This document shows positions 25,299-38,932 of a stretch of 64,000 nt of DNA, piece after piece. Each line of letters begins with the position of its first letter. Positions within the stretch are counted from its first letter, which is position 1. The position numbers were made by a program, and so were the translations under genes. Source of the stretch: Stratiolaelaps scimitus (Eukaryota; Arthropoda; Arachnida; Mesostigmata; Laelapidae); NCBI GenBank assembly GCA_019614645.1, contig JABWDB010000009.1, forward strand, positions 4,941,501 to 5,005,500. Reading direction: 5' to 3'. The notes under the pieces were generated by a model. It saw nothing but the letters and a program-made list of their open reading frames with translations, did no database searches and had not been told where the DNA came from.

Positions 25299-28200
25299 GG
25301 CAACAGAAGCAGCCAAGCGGCGATTGCCGTAATCGCTGTACTGGCCGAGATATGGGTAGGGACCGGGAAGAACGCTGGCTAGGTCAACGATAGATGGTTG
25401 ACTGAGAGAACGAGGCAAGGGAGAAGAGGGAAGACATTGTGGATGTTCATCGACGACAAGCAGATTCCCCAGACGGCGGGCCGGGGAAATACTGCGCATC
25501 CCACAGCTTGGCCGGTTGTCATTCTCGCATTCGCCGCCAGTTAGCAGATATCTACAGGCTACACTAACTGTCCCAGCAGGGCATATGTGTTAGGCCGCGA
25601 CGCGGCTAAATCAGCAGCGCTTATTGCCCTGCTAACGCGGCAAAATGTTCGATCGGATTCAGCTTACGGATTCCAAGATTGATTTCAAGTTCGGGCTTCG
25701 TTTCACACCTCACGTTCGCACACACCCGCAATTTGAGGCTGCATTGAGTGTCTATGATCCTTACGTATGCATTTCAAACGAACGCAAGCGCTCGGCCTCC
25801 GTGACCGCCAGTCTCTTCTCTATCCACCTGCCAGCCGTAGCCTGCCGTTGTTCCTTTCACTCGAAAGCTGAGCCGGATACGCTGTACGCGTGGGGCGTGA
25901 GAGTGAGAGCAGAAAAACGACAGCAGCAGCAGCATCAGCACCGATGCCGCTGGGCTAACGTTATCGCAGACGACTGTGGGCGGGAGACTAAGTTTTCGTC
26001 CGCAACAGCAGAAGTGCAAGGAGGACTGCGGAGGTTGGGGTAGTGGGGTAGCGATCGCATGCGGAGGACGAAGCTCTGTTCGAAGAGCGGGGCGGGCAAT
26101 GGAGAACAGTCGCAGAGAAGGGCGATGAGCAGACCAGAGTAAAACCATCGTGCTCTATGCCCATCGGCATTAGCATAAGCTTCTTATTATACAAAGTCAT
26201 TATAATAATGCATATTGTAATACGGTTTCCTCGTACTTATGTTTCTGCCCTCACTTCTCTCTCTCTCTTTCCCGCCTCTCTCTCTCTCGTTTGCTCTTCG
26301 GTGGTGATACAACCACAGAAGAACCAGCTAGCATAGCACCAAGCGGAGCTGCCGCTGAGAGTCGTCGAGTGTACTTTGCTGCCGGCCCCGAAACCCGCTC
26401 TCCCTTACTTAAGAAGTCGCCATTTTTCTTTTCGAAGCAAATGAACGCCTTGTCGAGATGGGGCCCGCTTGCGGCCCGGACGGCGCGGAGTCGCTTTAGA
26501 CTTCGCGTGCACGCAACGCGAGATCGTCGGCCAGCACGATTATGAGACGACATGAGGGCAGCCCAGAAGACATGAGGTTAGAATGCGTGCGAAAGAGTCA
26601 GACGACAACAACAACAACAGCAGAAAGGCTGCACTTTCTTATGCTGCTGGAACGATGGGCAATTTCAGTGGTGGCGGTTGTCGCTCGGATGGAGTCGGAA
26701 GTTTCGGAAGCAGCCCCTTCAGCAGAACAAGCCGAGGTTGCACAGACCGCCGGTTATCCCTTGAACATGAATGGCTTGCTGAATGTCGTGACCGCACAGC
26801 CTGATCATACACTATTCCCTCTGTTGCCAGCTTGTGAGCTTCTCACATCATATGTGTTGCCTCTCACCAGGCTCCCGCCGTGACGGTGAGATGCGACCCC
26901 TACTCCAGACGCCGAAGTCCACAGCTGCTGGCTAAAGCCAGTTGAAAACCTACCACTACCTCATGGTTGAAACGAAGCAAAGCCACACTGAAGCCGCAGT
27001 CGAGGCTGAGCGTAAAACGCTTCACCGCCTGCTCACTTGGTCGAAATAGAAATCCTCGAGGAGCTGGCTCTGTAGTTCGTAGTAGGTAGGTAGATTATTG
27101 CCTGGTAGCTCACACCTCCCTCCTCGAGAGAGAGAGGTTCAAGAATTTAATATTGGCTTCCGGCTAGCTTGTCGCTTCCAATAGGTAGCTGCGCAGGAAA
27201 AAGAGGCATTCTTTTAGTTGGCCACCGCATTCGCTGCCTGTTTTGGGCGATACCCTCTGTTCTTCGTGACGAGCGTACGCATGTCCCCGACCTTCAGTCT
27301 GCTGGGTGACCAACGAAAGGCTCCTGGCCTTTCGTAATTCGGAGGTTGTTAAACTGAGTTAGGAATCTTATGGGCAACGCCAGGGTGCGACTGATACCGC
27401 TATTTCCCAGTTACGTTTGTGGACTCCAGCACAAACCTGCATATGCGAAAAGAGTTCCGATTCTCCGAGTCATTTCGATTCTTCGGCGTGGTGAGGATAG
27501 TCCACCAACGTGGAAGGTCGTTGAATCCTGTTGAGCAATCATGGTGCTGAGATTTTAAAATAATTTTTCAGTCTAAGAAGAGAATATGTTCAATTATGAT
27601 ATTTGACGGACCACGTCACGCATAGTTCATTAGCCTCGCTTTAGCCATGGCTAAGCTGCACATTGTTGTCTGGCCTTGTCCTATAAACCAGCTTGAATCC
27701 GTTCGCCTTTATAATAAGCAGCAACTAACGGCAAAGCTGTCCCAAGGTGTAGTGCAGCGCCATTTATGATGCCTTTTCGCATCATGTTCCTGTAGTTCGA
27801 ATCCGTCCGCTGTTCCGCGTCTGATTAACACACATGGCCGACTCGCCACGGAAATCGGTCCTTCGAGCTGTGTCGTTTTGGTAGCCCTAAAAGGACCTGC
27901 CGAGCCCATTGGCAAACCAGGAAAGGACCAGGAATCAGAGCGGCCCCGAGCGAAACGGAGTCGACGACACACGAGTGTTTCTACTCTACGAACTCTCCAC
28001 GCTCGCCTTTGCAATTCTGCTGTTGCAGACAGGAAGCCATCATAGGATCGTGGCTTTGCCCGCACGCTTCACTACGCTAACTAAAGTGCGGGTGTGGAGT
28101 GCGACGCGTCTCTTTTGGAAGTTGCCAGCTAGGCGATGATGCATACAAGGTGGAAATCTCTTCCTTACGTCTCACCTCCGTGGCTGAAAGGAGTCGTCGT

Positions 28201-31198
28201 TGTCAATGTCATAGCCGTCGCGGTAGGCCTCTGCCGTCGGTCTCGCGTGAACGGTGCGGAGCAGGCTGGCCCACTCGAGAGGCTAGAATCCTTGTTCGCT
28301 TTAGCGTGCTCTCGTTCTTCCTGCGCTCCTTCTCTCTTATATTTCATACATCAACTCCTCTCATAACTCTCAGTGAGTCGAGGGGCTGACTGTTCACACA
28401 GTACTGCCACTACCACGACCCACTCTTGTGAAATGTACAAGCGCGCATACTCGAAGAGCCTGCACATGCATTTGCCCAATGTGAAGGCAACCCGGCCAGC
28501 AGAGAAGGCCGCGGAGGTTTACCGCGACGTCGATCTTCCGTTGCACTTCACTGCACCGCAAGGCATCGCATGCACGGACTGGCCATGGGGTGCTGACTGA
28601 TTGTGAACAGTAAGCGGCAAAGGCGATGGAAACACCAGCGAAGCAGCAGCAGTGACGAAGGATGTGATACCCACCGCTCCTGTGAGGTTCGGTGCTGGCT
28701 GTCTAGGTCCCACACTGAAGCCGAAGTAAGCGCCATTTTGACGTTTTTACGTCAGCGCCATATTCCTGGCAACCGTTGCCTTCGCGTTCTTCTGGGCTAG
28801 ATGGGGGAGCTCGTGCGGGTAAGGCTGCAGAGAAACGCTACGGGCACAGGGTAGCCGCTCGCTGCCAGATTGCCTGAGCGGTCCCTCTGTCCGAGCCTTC
28901 GAGCATCAGCAGCAGTGGCAGCCTCTGGTGGCCCCCGCGAGATGGTGGTGGCGGCAGCGGCGGCAGGGGAAAATTGAATCGTCGACGGCAGCCCCGTCTC
29001 ATACACTTCGCGATGGCGTCGAGACGTCGACAGGGTTGCCTTGGTCGCTTTACTTCGCCGCCCATTCGGGGGCATTGGCTGTTGAGGCGCGTAGATGGAG
29101 AAGGCCTTACGACAGGCATAGCAGGGCAGGGGGTGGATGGGGGTTTGGGATTCGCCTCTTCAGGGGAACGAAACAGGGAAGCTGCCTGATTGCACAATGC
29201 AGTTTGGAAGCACCGAGCGGGCGGGCGAGCGAGTGTCGAACCCGCCCGGGTCGGGCTTGACTCAAAGAGAAGAAGAAGAAGAAGAAAGAGACGAAGGCAA
29301 ATGCGCTAGACTCTCGAAAAAAAAAAACTGGGCAGGCAGAGGGGCAACCAGGCAACCACCGAAAAGCGCGAAGGAAAGATTGTAAATAATCTATGAAGCT
29401 CTTGAGGAGAATGAGACGCGCATCGAAGAAGAGAATTGCTTCAATCTAGACTCCATTTATCCACTCACATGTGTGTATGTATATATCTATGTATAGTCGC
29501 CGTAAGCGTCGGAAGCGGCGTGCCAGCTCTCCAGCTTTCCGGGCAGAATAAAGACTGTAGCCACCCAACGCCAGCAGCAACGGCTGTTGGCACGGAGCGA
29601 CGCAAACTAAGGGAGGGAAACACCCGTTTCGATGTTCCTTCATTGGAGCCTCAGTGCAGCAGTAGCAGCGGCCGTCTGCTGGCTGGCTGGCTGCGTTTGC
29701 TTGCCTGTTCTTTTACATGAAGCGGCGTTCGTTCGGTTGCCGTCGCTGCCGCCGTTGCCTGCTGCTGCTGCTGCTGTCTATAGTGCGCAGTGAGTGGCAC
29801 TGAAGGAAGGAACGAAGCTAGGCGAGAGCCACAATCCTCTCGAAAGCACAAGGATCTCTTTGCGGACCCATCCTCCTCCTGCTTTCTGCCTCTCTCTCCC
29901 CGCCTCTCTCGTGTATTTCTCCAGTGTCGAGTGCCTCGAGAACGGGAACAGTGCAGGATAGAGAAGGGGATGGAGTTTGCGAGGGTGGCAGGGGCTTGCG
30001 TAAAGGGGACAAAAAGGAGCCGCAGTGAAGGACACAGTGGCTCAGGAAGGATAGCAATGGTGGGAGACTGGGATACACTGCTGCCTTCCGTAGTCCCTTC
30101 TCGGCTGTCGCATCCCGGTTCGGAACAGCCTGGCGGAGCCTCGCCGGCCGCGAGGAGGTCGTGAGCGCGATAAACTCTCTTGGCGTCTCGCTCAGTCTCT
30201 CGTCGTACGGTTCTACTATGGCTTCTATTGCTGGCTGCAGTCTACGCTCATAAACGTGATCTGTGGCTCGTAAAGCCAACCAACTCCGAGCTATGCTGCT
30301 ACGACAGGGTTGGCCTGAGTTGGTCCTTCGCCCGGTTGCACGCCTGCTTCGAGACTTCACTTCTCTTTGAATCGAGCAATCCGCTGGCAAAGGGCCTTTC
30401 GTCCTTCAAGAGGAAAGCTAGCTCGCTTCGGAGCTGCCTTCGAACGCAAACAGGACCCACTCACTGACTGTCTCGGCAGCATGTTCGACAGCATGGTCGC
30501 CGCTGGTATCGGCTGTTAGGTGGGAACCTGGAAATCTCACTAGGTAGCGGCAAAGGTGGTCCGCTCTCGCTTCCTCCCCTTCTGCTCTTGCTGCGGTGAA
30601 CAGAAAGAAACACAAGGTGGGCTAGCGAGCGAAGCGACGATCCGCGCACCGTTGCACGTGGAATTGAACCTCTATCTCCATCGTTCTCTCTCTCGCTCTC
30701 CTACGCTTTTCGAGTCCCTTGGACGAACAACTGACATGGAGACCCCACACCGACACTGAGCGGTGCGTGCGCGTGCGGAACAAAAGCATCCTTGCGATTC
30801 GGCTAGGGCACGAACGTCAAGCCACGAAAGGGGCGACGCTACGCCGAGCAATTGAGAGGAAGTAGGTGAATGGAAAGCGAACAGGAACCTAGCCTTCACA
30901 GAAAGATCCCCTTCTTTCTGTTAGAGAAACCTTCCTCTGGACAGATTGAGGGCGGACGATCTTCAGATAAACAAGAAGACCAGGGCTCGCAATGTGGACA
31001 GAACAGGGAATACTATCATTCTACCGATAATACAGTCATTCATATAGTTGCACTTTGTCTCCACGATATAGTATATGGGTGGGAGCTGTATATGGTAGAG
31101 ACACTGTGCTCAATCGCGAGGAGTATGTTGGCTGGAATGTAAATGGCGACCTTGAAAGGGCCAACCAGTGAACCAAAGTACATTTGCTTAGCAACAAA

Positions 31199-31241
31199 AC
31201 ATTTCGAGAAGCTATAATTTCTCCATAGCTTCTCGAAATGT
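31199..31241. repeat. Perfect 17-bp inverted repeat with 9-nt loop
   Basis: The arm ACATTTCGAGAAGCTAT (31199-31215) is followed by a nine-base spacer and the exact reverse complement at 31225-31241. The pairing stops abruptly on the outside (A opposite C). It could fold as a short hairpin in DNA or RNA. The stem is short for an animal miRNA precursor. It could be a remnant of a foldback element. Confidence 0.85.
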
Positions 31242-34200
31242 CGTTATTTATTCACAAACTGTAACAAACAAGGACCCGAGATTTCGATACACCTGTTTAC
31301 GTTGGCATATCATATAAGACCATGAGTGGAACAGCCAGTAAATCAGAAATTATATATTTTAGCATTGAGCATATCGAAAGACGACGCAGGGAGATGCAAT
31401 TCCAACAAAAAAAATTTCCTTCTTCCGAGCCATCCCTGAAAGGGCTTATGGAAAATATGTCAAATCTTGGAGCTGGCTTAGAAAACGAGTGATCACAGTG
31501 AGAGAATCTCGTACCTGCTAAATGACAAATCTCTGTATTAAAGAGAGGCCTGGAAACGAGGCGGTGCCGTGAGAACCTGAAGCATGTTGGCACGCAAGAG
31601 AAAAGGGGAATGTTGCAATTTTCGGGCGGCCTGGTAGGCTTTTATCTGTCCATAACTTGGATTGCCAACTTGGCGCGTGGTTTATCCGGCGGTTTTCTCG
31701 TTTAGTAGCCCATCGGGAAACTGGCCGTCACTATCCAAGGTCTAAGCTGATGGCGTCCCGCCCGGCCAGCCAAGGACAAGGCCTTATAAATCTACTGCCG
31801 GCGTCACGGGGCTAGGTAACCTAACCTAACCCAACCCCTGGACAACAAGCCAGATGCGGTTCAGACGAACAGCGCGCTGTTCAAGGCGCAGTTGCGCCAA
31901 AGACCGTCGGGGTTTCTAGACAGCAGACAGTGTCGAGGACTCGCGGATTCCGGGGACCTTTGGGCAGCGCAGCAACGAACGAAAAACGAAGGGGGAAGAG
32001 GCGGGCGGGTGTAAAGGCCGCGTACAGGCCGACAAAACGCAAGCAGGACGCTACCGGAAAAAGGAAGGCCGCCGGGCCTCTTCCCTATTGGCATTGCCGG
32101 GAGCAACTCAATTTCTCCTTTTCGGTTCGGTTCGGGCAACACCCTTAACTCATGACCCAGCCGTGTGACAACAGATTGAGGAGCTGACGGACAAAGGAGT
32201 CTTCGGCCTTTTCCGCCCGAGTGTCTATTTTATTGCAGGAGCAACCTCCTTTCCCTCGCCTACTCCACCGCCTGACTTGTTCCTTCAGTTTCACTGGCCC
32301 AGCAGCTCCTTGGGGACGGATAGCCGCCTTGGCAGCGTTGCTTTCACCAGCAACTGACAGATCCCGCGTCGACCGAACTGTCCCATCCGCAGCTTAACGC
32401 TCTTGCAATAATATCGTAACAACTGTATTATTTTTTATCTTCATGGATTCTTCAGTTTCTGCTTTTCTTCCCCGCCTTCGTCTAGCGGCACAGGAGCGAT
32501 CTCCGCCCTAGCTATTTCTCTCCGCGATGAGGAGGCGAATCGGGGATCTCTTTTGGCTTCTTTGTTTCCCTCTCCTCTCTTCCTATAGCTGTACAGCGGC
32601 AGCCAGCCTCCGCTGCGCCTATAGCTGTGTTTCGTTCGTTTCGTCCGCAACTTCTCGACTGTGGAAGCCAACGTTGGCGACGGAACGATCTTCTCCGAAG
32701 GAATCGCTGACGCTGCACTTTTTGGTTTGGCCGTTTGTGTGCGAGCCGGAGCGTAGCCGTAGCGCTCCAGAGAAACGTTTATTTGCTTGACTCTTATGTC
32801 TCGGGATCTTGGTGGCAGTCCCTCTCTCTTCGCCCTTCGCTCTCTCTCTTCTGCCCGAGCCTTCCCGAACTTACACCGACGACGGGCAGCTCTTCGCTCC
32901 GCTGTCGGCTCAGGGCTCACCCGCCAACCGACCCTGACCGGCCTGTCCATGGACCAACTTGTTACCTTGTAAACTGTGTCAGGTCTCGTACGTGCTTTCA
33001 GTGGGGAATAGTAGACGACACCGAGGAAGGCCGGGAGAGAAAAATCACTAACGGCTAGACAGATACACACGCATACACCCACGTGTGCACACTTTACATC
33101 GGTGGAGCCGTTCAGCGGCATATCACTCCATTCCACATTCTATAATAATAATAATAAGAATAATAACACAACGTAACTATACTACTCAGCAGACGCTAGT
33201 ATCCGAATTGTCTTTGCCATATTGATAGAATATGGGCTATATTCTGCGGAGGTGGGTCGAGCAGAGTGAGAATAGCTGGATGGATGCTGTGCCAAACCTA
33301 ATCTGGCCAGGCTAACAGCACACCGGCTGTGGAAATTCATCTCGTCACCTCGAAGAGCCTCGGCACACACACCCACGGACACACTTCGCTCGTCTGTCTG
33401 TCTGTCAGTGGCAGGAATAGGCAGCACGGTCGAGCAGAAGACGAGGCAGGCAGCGGCTCTACACGGATGAAGTAGTGCATACGGGGCCAGCAGCACTCCA
33501 GTAGAGATATCGGGTATCCGTCTGCCACGTTTAATCTCGTGTCGGCTCTCGCTGTAGGTCTTGCCCCTATTTCTGCCCCGTCACCCCACACGGTAGGCCG
33601 TGGGGGTCTTGGTGGGGGTACCCACGTCCTCCGGTACCGGTCGCCTCTGGCCTCCTCTTCGGTGGCGTCCAACCATCGAGTCCAACCTCTAGCGCCCTAG
33701 CCCTCAGTCCCTCGTTGCTCCCCTGCCCTCCATCACTCCCGACGGTGGAGCCATTCATATGGGCCGGCGTCCGCCGGTCCGGGGGTTCACTTACCCCCCG
33801 GATGAAATATCTTATCCCATTTTGCAGCAGGTGTGAAAGTCAAAACGAATTTCGCCAACATCACTTTTCTTCCTTTGCCAAGCAAGCCAAGCCGGGCTGG
33901 CCGAGCCCCAAACGGCACCGCTAGTGGCACCGACATCCGCTTAGGGCGTCGTACCGCTCTCGACCCGCTTCGAGCCGTTGTTCGAGGCAATGTGGCGTCC
34001 CCTTTACTTTCGGCCGTCTACCCGAACCGCCGTTCCTGCCGTTCTTTTACGCGTTATATTTCCACAGAAACAGAAAGCATACGGTGGACGAAGAAGTCTC
34101 CTCGTCGCGGAAGGGCGGCAGAGTCGTATTGTGCCCGTTGCTACCAAAGCCAACTCAAAGTACGAGCGCGAGGTTTTCTCCAGCTGCATTGTAACGAGTC

Positions 34201-36946
34201 CCCGGTATAGAGTATGCTTTTCGTTTGGCGCAATTTATGTTGCCAGCCCCGACGGTGTGGTCAGGTTCATTATTGTCCATTTTGGTGAGCGAGTTCGAGT
34301 ACGGCTCAGATGAGTGTGCGTGTGTACACTTGGATATAATCTTCAGAGAAACACGTATTATATAGAGTACGCCTGTAGGCAATGCTCTTAGATTTTAGTG
34401 AGTAGCATCCACTCGTCTTCCTGTTCACTTTCGTCTTCTCGCCAGATTAGGGTTTTGCTTTTTCCCCGAAAAACAATTACACATTGCCATGACCAGGCCG
34501 GGCCGTGAAATACTTCTGGCCTGGCAGTGAGCCTAGTCGCCCCCGGGCTTCCAATTCCAGCACAGACTGTCGGGGAGCAGACAACATCTAGTCTCTCAGA
34601 AAAGGTGTTCGCAGTCGTGGACAGTAGAATCCTGCTGCTGGATAGAAAAGTAAAGAGGAGATAGTCTAAACCATCGCAATGCGTCCACTAACCCTCACTG
34701 CCAGTGCTTTCTCGGCGCGGTGGATTCTTCCGAGCCCCAGGCAAGACGGTCAACGGCCCATGGGAGGAGAGCCCTTCATAATTCGATCATCTGGTCGACT
34801 TATTTCATTCGGTGGGTAACCTACAACTGACACTAACTTTAATGAAACGCGAAATAATGCAACCCTAGAAGAAAATCCCATGTTTCATATAAACTGAGAG
34901 GTCTTAACGTATAGTTCATATCTCAATTAGGTATGTGAACTTCCACTGATGCTGGGTGCGTCCATAAACTCCGCCCGGTATCTGCACGAATTTGTGGTCA
35001 CCGTAACTCGTCTCAGACTCCGTCCTGTTCGCGTATGTTCTTCCACTGTCTGGGTATTTAAGCCCTTCAAGGGAATATGTGTGTGGATCCATCTCGTTAT
35101 TGCGTTCATTTAGCGTTAATGTATAATACATGCGTTCAGCTATCAGCTGATCGCTTGATGATCACCAAGCTGATAATATTGCAATAAAATGGCGGACTAA
35201 CTATGTATAGAGCGTCCGTTACTGGAGTCCATCTCGTACAACGAAGCGAATGACTCAGGCCATGGATCCTGATTACCTCAGGAAAGATGTTATGGGCTAG
35301 CTAGAGCGAAGCAGTGTGTTGGCGGGGTAACGCAGCACCAGGACCAGCCATGACTCTAAGGTGCAGTCCATTTTGTGACGTAGTCGTCCCGGCCAATGCT
35401 CACGTGACTATCCAACGATGGAATATCGCACGAGGGATTGACGATAACCGATGCGGTTGACCGATGCGGAATCCTTCTGGCCAAGTAGACCTTAGTAAAA
35501 AGGAAGGCAAAGGACAGTACTGGGAAGCAGATCCATACAAACCATCCAAGCCGCAGAGGTCTGTTTGCGGCCGGACAGCATCCAGAAGGACTCGTTTTTA
35601 TACCCAGCAGGAGAGTGTATTGTTTGCAGTGTGGTCCCTATCTCGTTCGCGCTCTTTTTCTCTCGCTTCAGCGTCCTCCGTCCCAATGACACTCGGCGTC
35701 CACGAGTACCACGTCTCTGCTTAGGGACGATGGGTCTCCAACTTACAGGCAGGGGAGGCGGCCTGGGCAAGGGTTCTTGACCCAACAGAGGAACTACACA
35801 CTGGAGGCAGGCGGGGCGCAGTGTGTGTGTTGGTCAGTGAGTTCACTTGACTAAGGCACCTCCCGAAGTCATCATTCCTCCATTACTTCCTCAGCGACAC
35901 CTCGGAACAAGCGCGCCAGCTCCTGAGGAAAGGACTACGCCCAACTTTTTGTCTCCGTTTGCTAACCTACTACCAGCGGGCCAGCCAGACAGCCTTTGCG
36001 AACGTTGCTCCGTTTGCTTCAGCCGGCCAGAGGCGGACAGGCAAGCGGCATCCCGACGACGAACTTCGTCTGGCGTGTTATATAGAGCGGCTGGCGTCAC
36101 CATTCTGGTCTTTCTAGCCAAAGCAGCGTTACTAGAACAGCACGGCGTAGGGTGTTACCTCAGCGTGAAGGGCGGCGGGCCCAGAATTGGAAGGAGCGAG
36201 AGAGGATCAGATAGAAAAAGAGAGAAAGAAAAAAGCTTTGTGACTTTTTGCAGCGTCATCAGCATTCCTTGTTCCCTCCCTCCCTCTCTCTCTCTTTTTT
36301 CATCTTTGAAACTAAATAAGGCTAGCGGATACGCACACCCATGGACAGCCACGAACACACACACATACACACGGCCACATTTCATGTGTCCATAATGGTA
36401 AGTCAGCTGACAATGGCCGCGCCTGCTAATGTGAGTTGTCGAAAGGAGACGAACAATAAAGACGTTCGTTGGCCTTCACTGTTAGACAATGAAATCCCGT
36501 AAACTACATAGCTGTCTAGTCGGCCAAGTAGGCGTCCTATGCAGACAGTGCTGAACGCTACCGTGTATGAAGAATATACGAACAGCACGATCTCATATTG
36601 GCTCCGCCATAGCATCGCCGCTATTCGGCGGTAGTTCTTTTTCGCAGTAGGCAACGCTGCGGGCGACTGTCGACCGGCAAGTGGCCTGCCTCAAAACTCG
36701 TGGCAACGTCGTTGCCGCGTTACCGCGCCTCCCATGCCGCTGTCTCCGAGCCAGCAACTCGAGTAAGTCAGCAACAGAGCGCGGCGAGAAACGCAAACAG
36801 ATAAATAGGAACGGGATAACGCGATCGAGGATTCCGGCCACCCAGCCAACGCAAAGCGGGCAGTAACGCTCGGCGTCGAATTTCACTATTCCAAATATGA
36901 ATAGTATACGGCACAGGAAGAGTGCCAGACGAGGAGTTGAAGGGAG

Positions 36947-36949
<3 letters not shown>

Positions 36950-37004
<55 letters not shown>
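36950..37004 (+). repeat. (GA)27 microsatellite
   Basis: An uninterrupted GA run of 55 bp, the longest simple repeat in the window, with about 150 bp between it and a CT-rich stretch at 37151-37214. GA repeats are potential binding sites for GAGA-type factors in arthropods, but no promoter can be shown here. Confidence 0.95.
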
Positions 37005-37008
<4 letters not shown>

Positions 37009-37742
37009 AAGAGCTAAGCTCAGTTGGATCGGGTGACACCACGTCGCCAACGAACGATCGTCGCTGCCATAGTGCCGAATCCCTTAGCGCTCATCGATCC
37101 TATGTCAGACACGGCAGAGCGTCCGTGTGACGGTCTTCCGAAATGGAACTGTTCCTCTTTCTTTTCTTCGCCTCTCTCTCGCTATGTCTCTCTCTCTCGC
37201 CCTCTCTCGCCTCTATGGCCTCGCCTGGAAGGAGCTGCTGATCTCCCGTTCTGATCTGTTCCGCCTCTGCTAGCTGCAGTACGACGCATAGGCGGCCACG
37301 GGGGTAACAACACCAGCCTGGAGTTAATCGACGATGACATCAGCGCGTCGGTTCAGCTCTGCTCTATTCTGCTTCTGCTGCGGGCCTTGCTGGCGTTTTC
37401 CTGTAAAAAATGCTCACATCCCTGCAATGTTCCCTCACAGCGGCGAGCATCAGCATAGCTTGCTCCTATCACATAGCGTTTCCTCTGAGCACTCGCCTCG
37501 CCCTCGCTAGTAGTGCCAGCAGTAGAAGTAGGATGAGGTGGAGAAGGCGGTTTGCCTCCGATCTACCGAGTGGCGGTTGCTGTTGTTGACATTATCCCAT
37601 GATCCTTTCTCACGCAATCGCGACCCACGCCAATCTCCTGCACCCGAAACCTGGCTGGAGCCAAGCACGACATGATGAAGCAATGCCTTGAACATGAATA
37701 TCTACAATATCTATTCTGAGTTCGAGACAGTAGACGCAAAGA

Positions 37743-37767
37743 ATATATATATATATATATATATATA
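37743..37767. repeat. (AT)12 microsatellite
   Basis: An uninterrupted AT run of 25 bp. Confidence 0.95.
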
Positions 37768-38560
37768 GAACTGCCCCAGACGCGAGAGGCATAGCTTTGC
37801 CCCTATCTACAATTAGGGTTGAAGGATACCTGTGGGGGTTACCGCGTTGCATCATACCAAGTTAGATGTGTGATGCCTGCCACATTGCCTCGGTAAGCAG
37901 TAGGTTAGGCTGTCCTATACCGTCTCTCTCAGACGTGCCACTGGTTGCAAGCCAGAGGGCTCCTCGGGCGAGCCGGAGTAAGCGAGGCCACTACCCACTC
38001 AGATGGTATACCATATATCACGCTGTGTCATACGCTTCTCCGGTCTCGCGGCGGCAGCTGCCCGGGGAAGCTGCAACGTGGAGTCGGCGATCTGGCAACG
38101 CAACGAGTCGCTTCCGCACCTCGGCACCTCCACAACTCTCTGAGTCCCCGAGGACCGGCGTTTGCATCAAAGAGTCGACTTGACTCGAGTCGTTCTGCTC
38201 AGCAAAGGTGCACTTTCTCTCAACAGATCTTTCTAGTGCTCCTAGAGATAGGGAATAGAATAGCGTTCATTCGTGATTTTCCTTGTATATAATATACCAA
38301 ACATAGACACTGGAGGAGATTTCACACCTTCTGTAAACAGCTACATACATATCGTATCATCAACGACGAGTACACAATATCCATTGACACTAGTCAATGC
38401 CCCGTGACGTTCCACTATAGGTACAAGAGTTGGGCAAGCCTGAATTTCGAAGTAAAATAAGCTAGAGCTAATTGAGTTAGTTCGTAATTTATATTTGTTG
38501 CTCGAGGGCTACAAGTGCGCCTCCCATATCGCCATCCCAATCGAAGGTAGTACATTTAAA

Positions 38561-38932
38561 ATGAAGTCAAGCGGAAGACATTTTAAGTCCAGCAAGAAGG
38601 TAACACTGGACTCCTGTAATCATTCACTGTCTCCGACTGAATGCCGTAACTGCGAATCGATGCTACCTTGTACCTCGACTTCTGCAGTAGTCAATAAAGC
38701 TATTATTATGAGGCGTACATTGTTTATTAACAAGGAAACCTTAGAGGAAAGCCTCGTTGTGCTCAAAATAAAACTGGAAGCAGTAGTCGTTATTGTCAGC
38801 CTTTTGTTTGTTTATGCCGCCGCCACCTCCTTTCTGCATTTAAGCCGAGATCAAAGCACACACGAACCGAAAACGGTTGTATTCCACCTCTCGCCGCTCC
38901 ACTTCTTGTCCTTCGTTCTTGCCATATTGTGA
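38561..38932 (+). CDS. Unrecognised open frame with one predicted membrane segment
   Basis: From the ATG at 38561 (A at -3) the frame gives 123 residues; the frame is open further upstream to about 38456. Its composition is more even than that of the surrounding GC-rich frames. The N-terminal part is basic and cysteine-containing (KSSGRHFKSSKK, then several Cys at about residues 21-40). A hydrophobic stretch, AVVVIVSLLFVYAAATSFL, follows and could span a membrane, and the C-terminal end is also hydrophobic. I recognise no family and see no splice or promoter evidence. It may be chance. Confidence 0.17.
   Translation: MKSSGRHFKSSKKVTLDSCNHSLSPTECRNCESMLPCTSTSAVVNKAIIMRRTLFINKETLEESLVVLKIKLEAVVVIVSLLFVYAAATSFLHLSRDQSTHEPKTVVFHLSPLHFLSFVLAIL

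Larger units (their letters stand above)
20001..31000. other. No recognisable gene
   Basis: The longest frame, 24813-25499 on the - strand (228 codons), is dominated by threonine, alanine and arginine runs that come from trinucleotide repeats; I do not recognise it. A frame at 25645-26043 (+, 132 codons, ATG start) looks less repetitive at its start but contains a QQQQHQH run and no known motif. An AT-rich, frame-poor stretch covers about 22,670-23,450. An isolated GTAAGT at 23449 has no identifiable exon in front of it. Other repeats are (TA)20 at 20271 and a (CCGG)n run at 21891. Confidence 0.6.

Noticed and set aside
24813..25499. Long - strand open frame of 228 codons
   Set aside because: It is dominated by Thr, Ala, Ser and Arg runs produced by AGT, GCC and similar repeats, with no domain, and the opposite strand is open as well.
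29219..29262. Second B-box-like match on the - strand (GGTTCGACAC) with a pairing T-stem
   Set aside because: It lies in a GCGGGCGAGC-type simple repeat that supplies the pairing; no acceptor stem or rest of a tRNA can be found.
31812..31837. CCTAA-like units resembling arthropod telomere repeats
   Set aside because: Only about two exact units are present; too short to be an interstitial telomeric array.
32441..33136. Long - strand open frame of 231 codons
   Set aside because: It is Arg/Lys-rich without motifs and overlaps several equally plausible + strand frames; GC-rich DNA has few stop codons, so length alone is not evidence.
36395..36403. ATG directly abutting a GTAAGT donor
   Set aside because: As a start exon it would be phase 0, which cannot join to the phase-1 Ig1 exon, and no other partner exon is visible.
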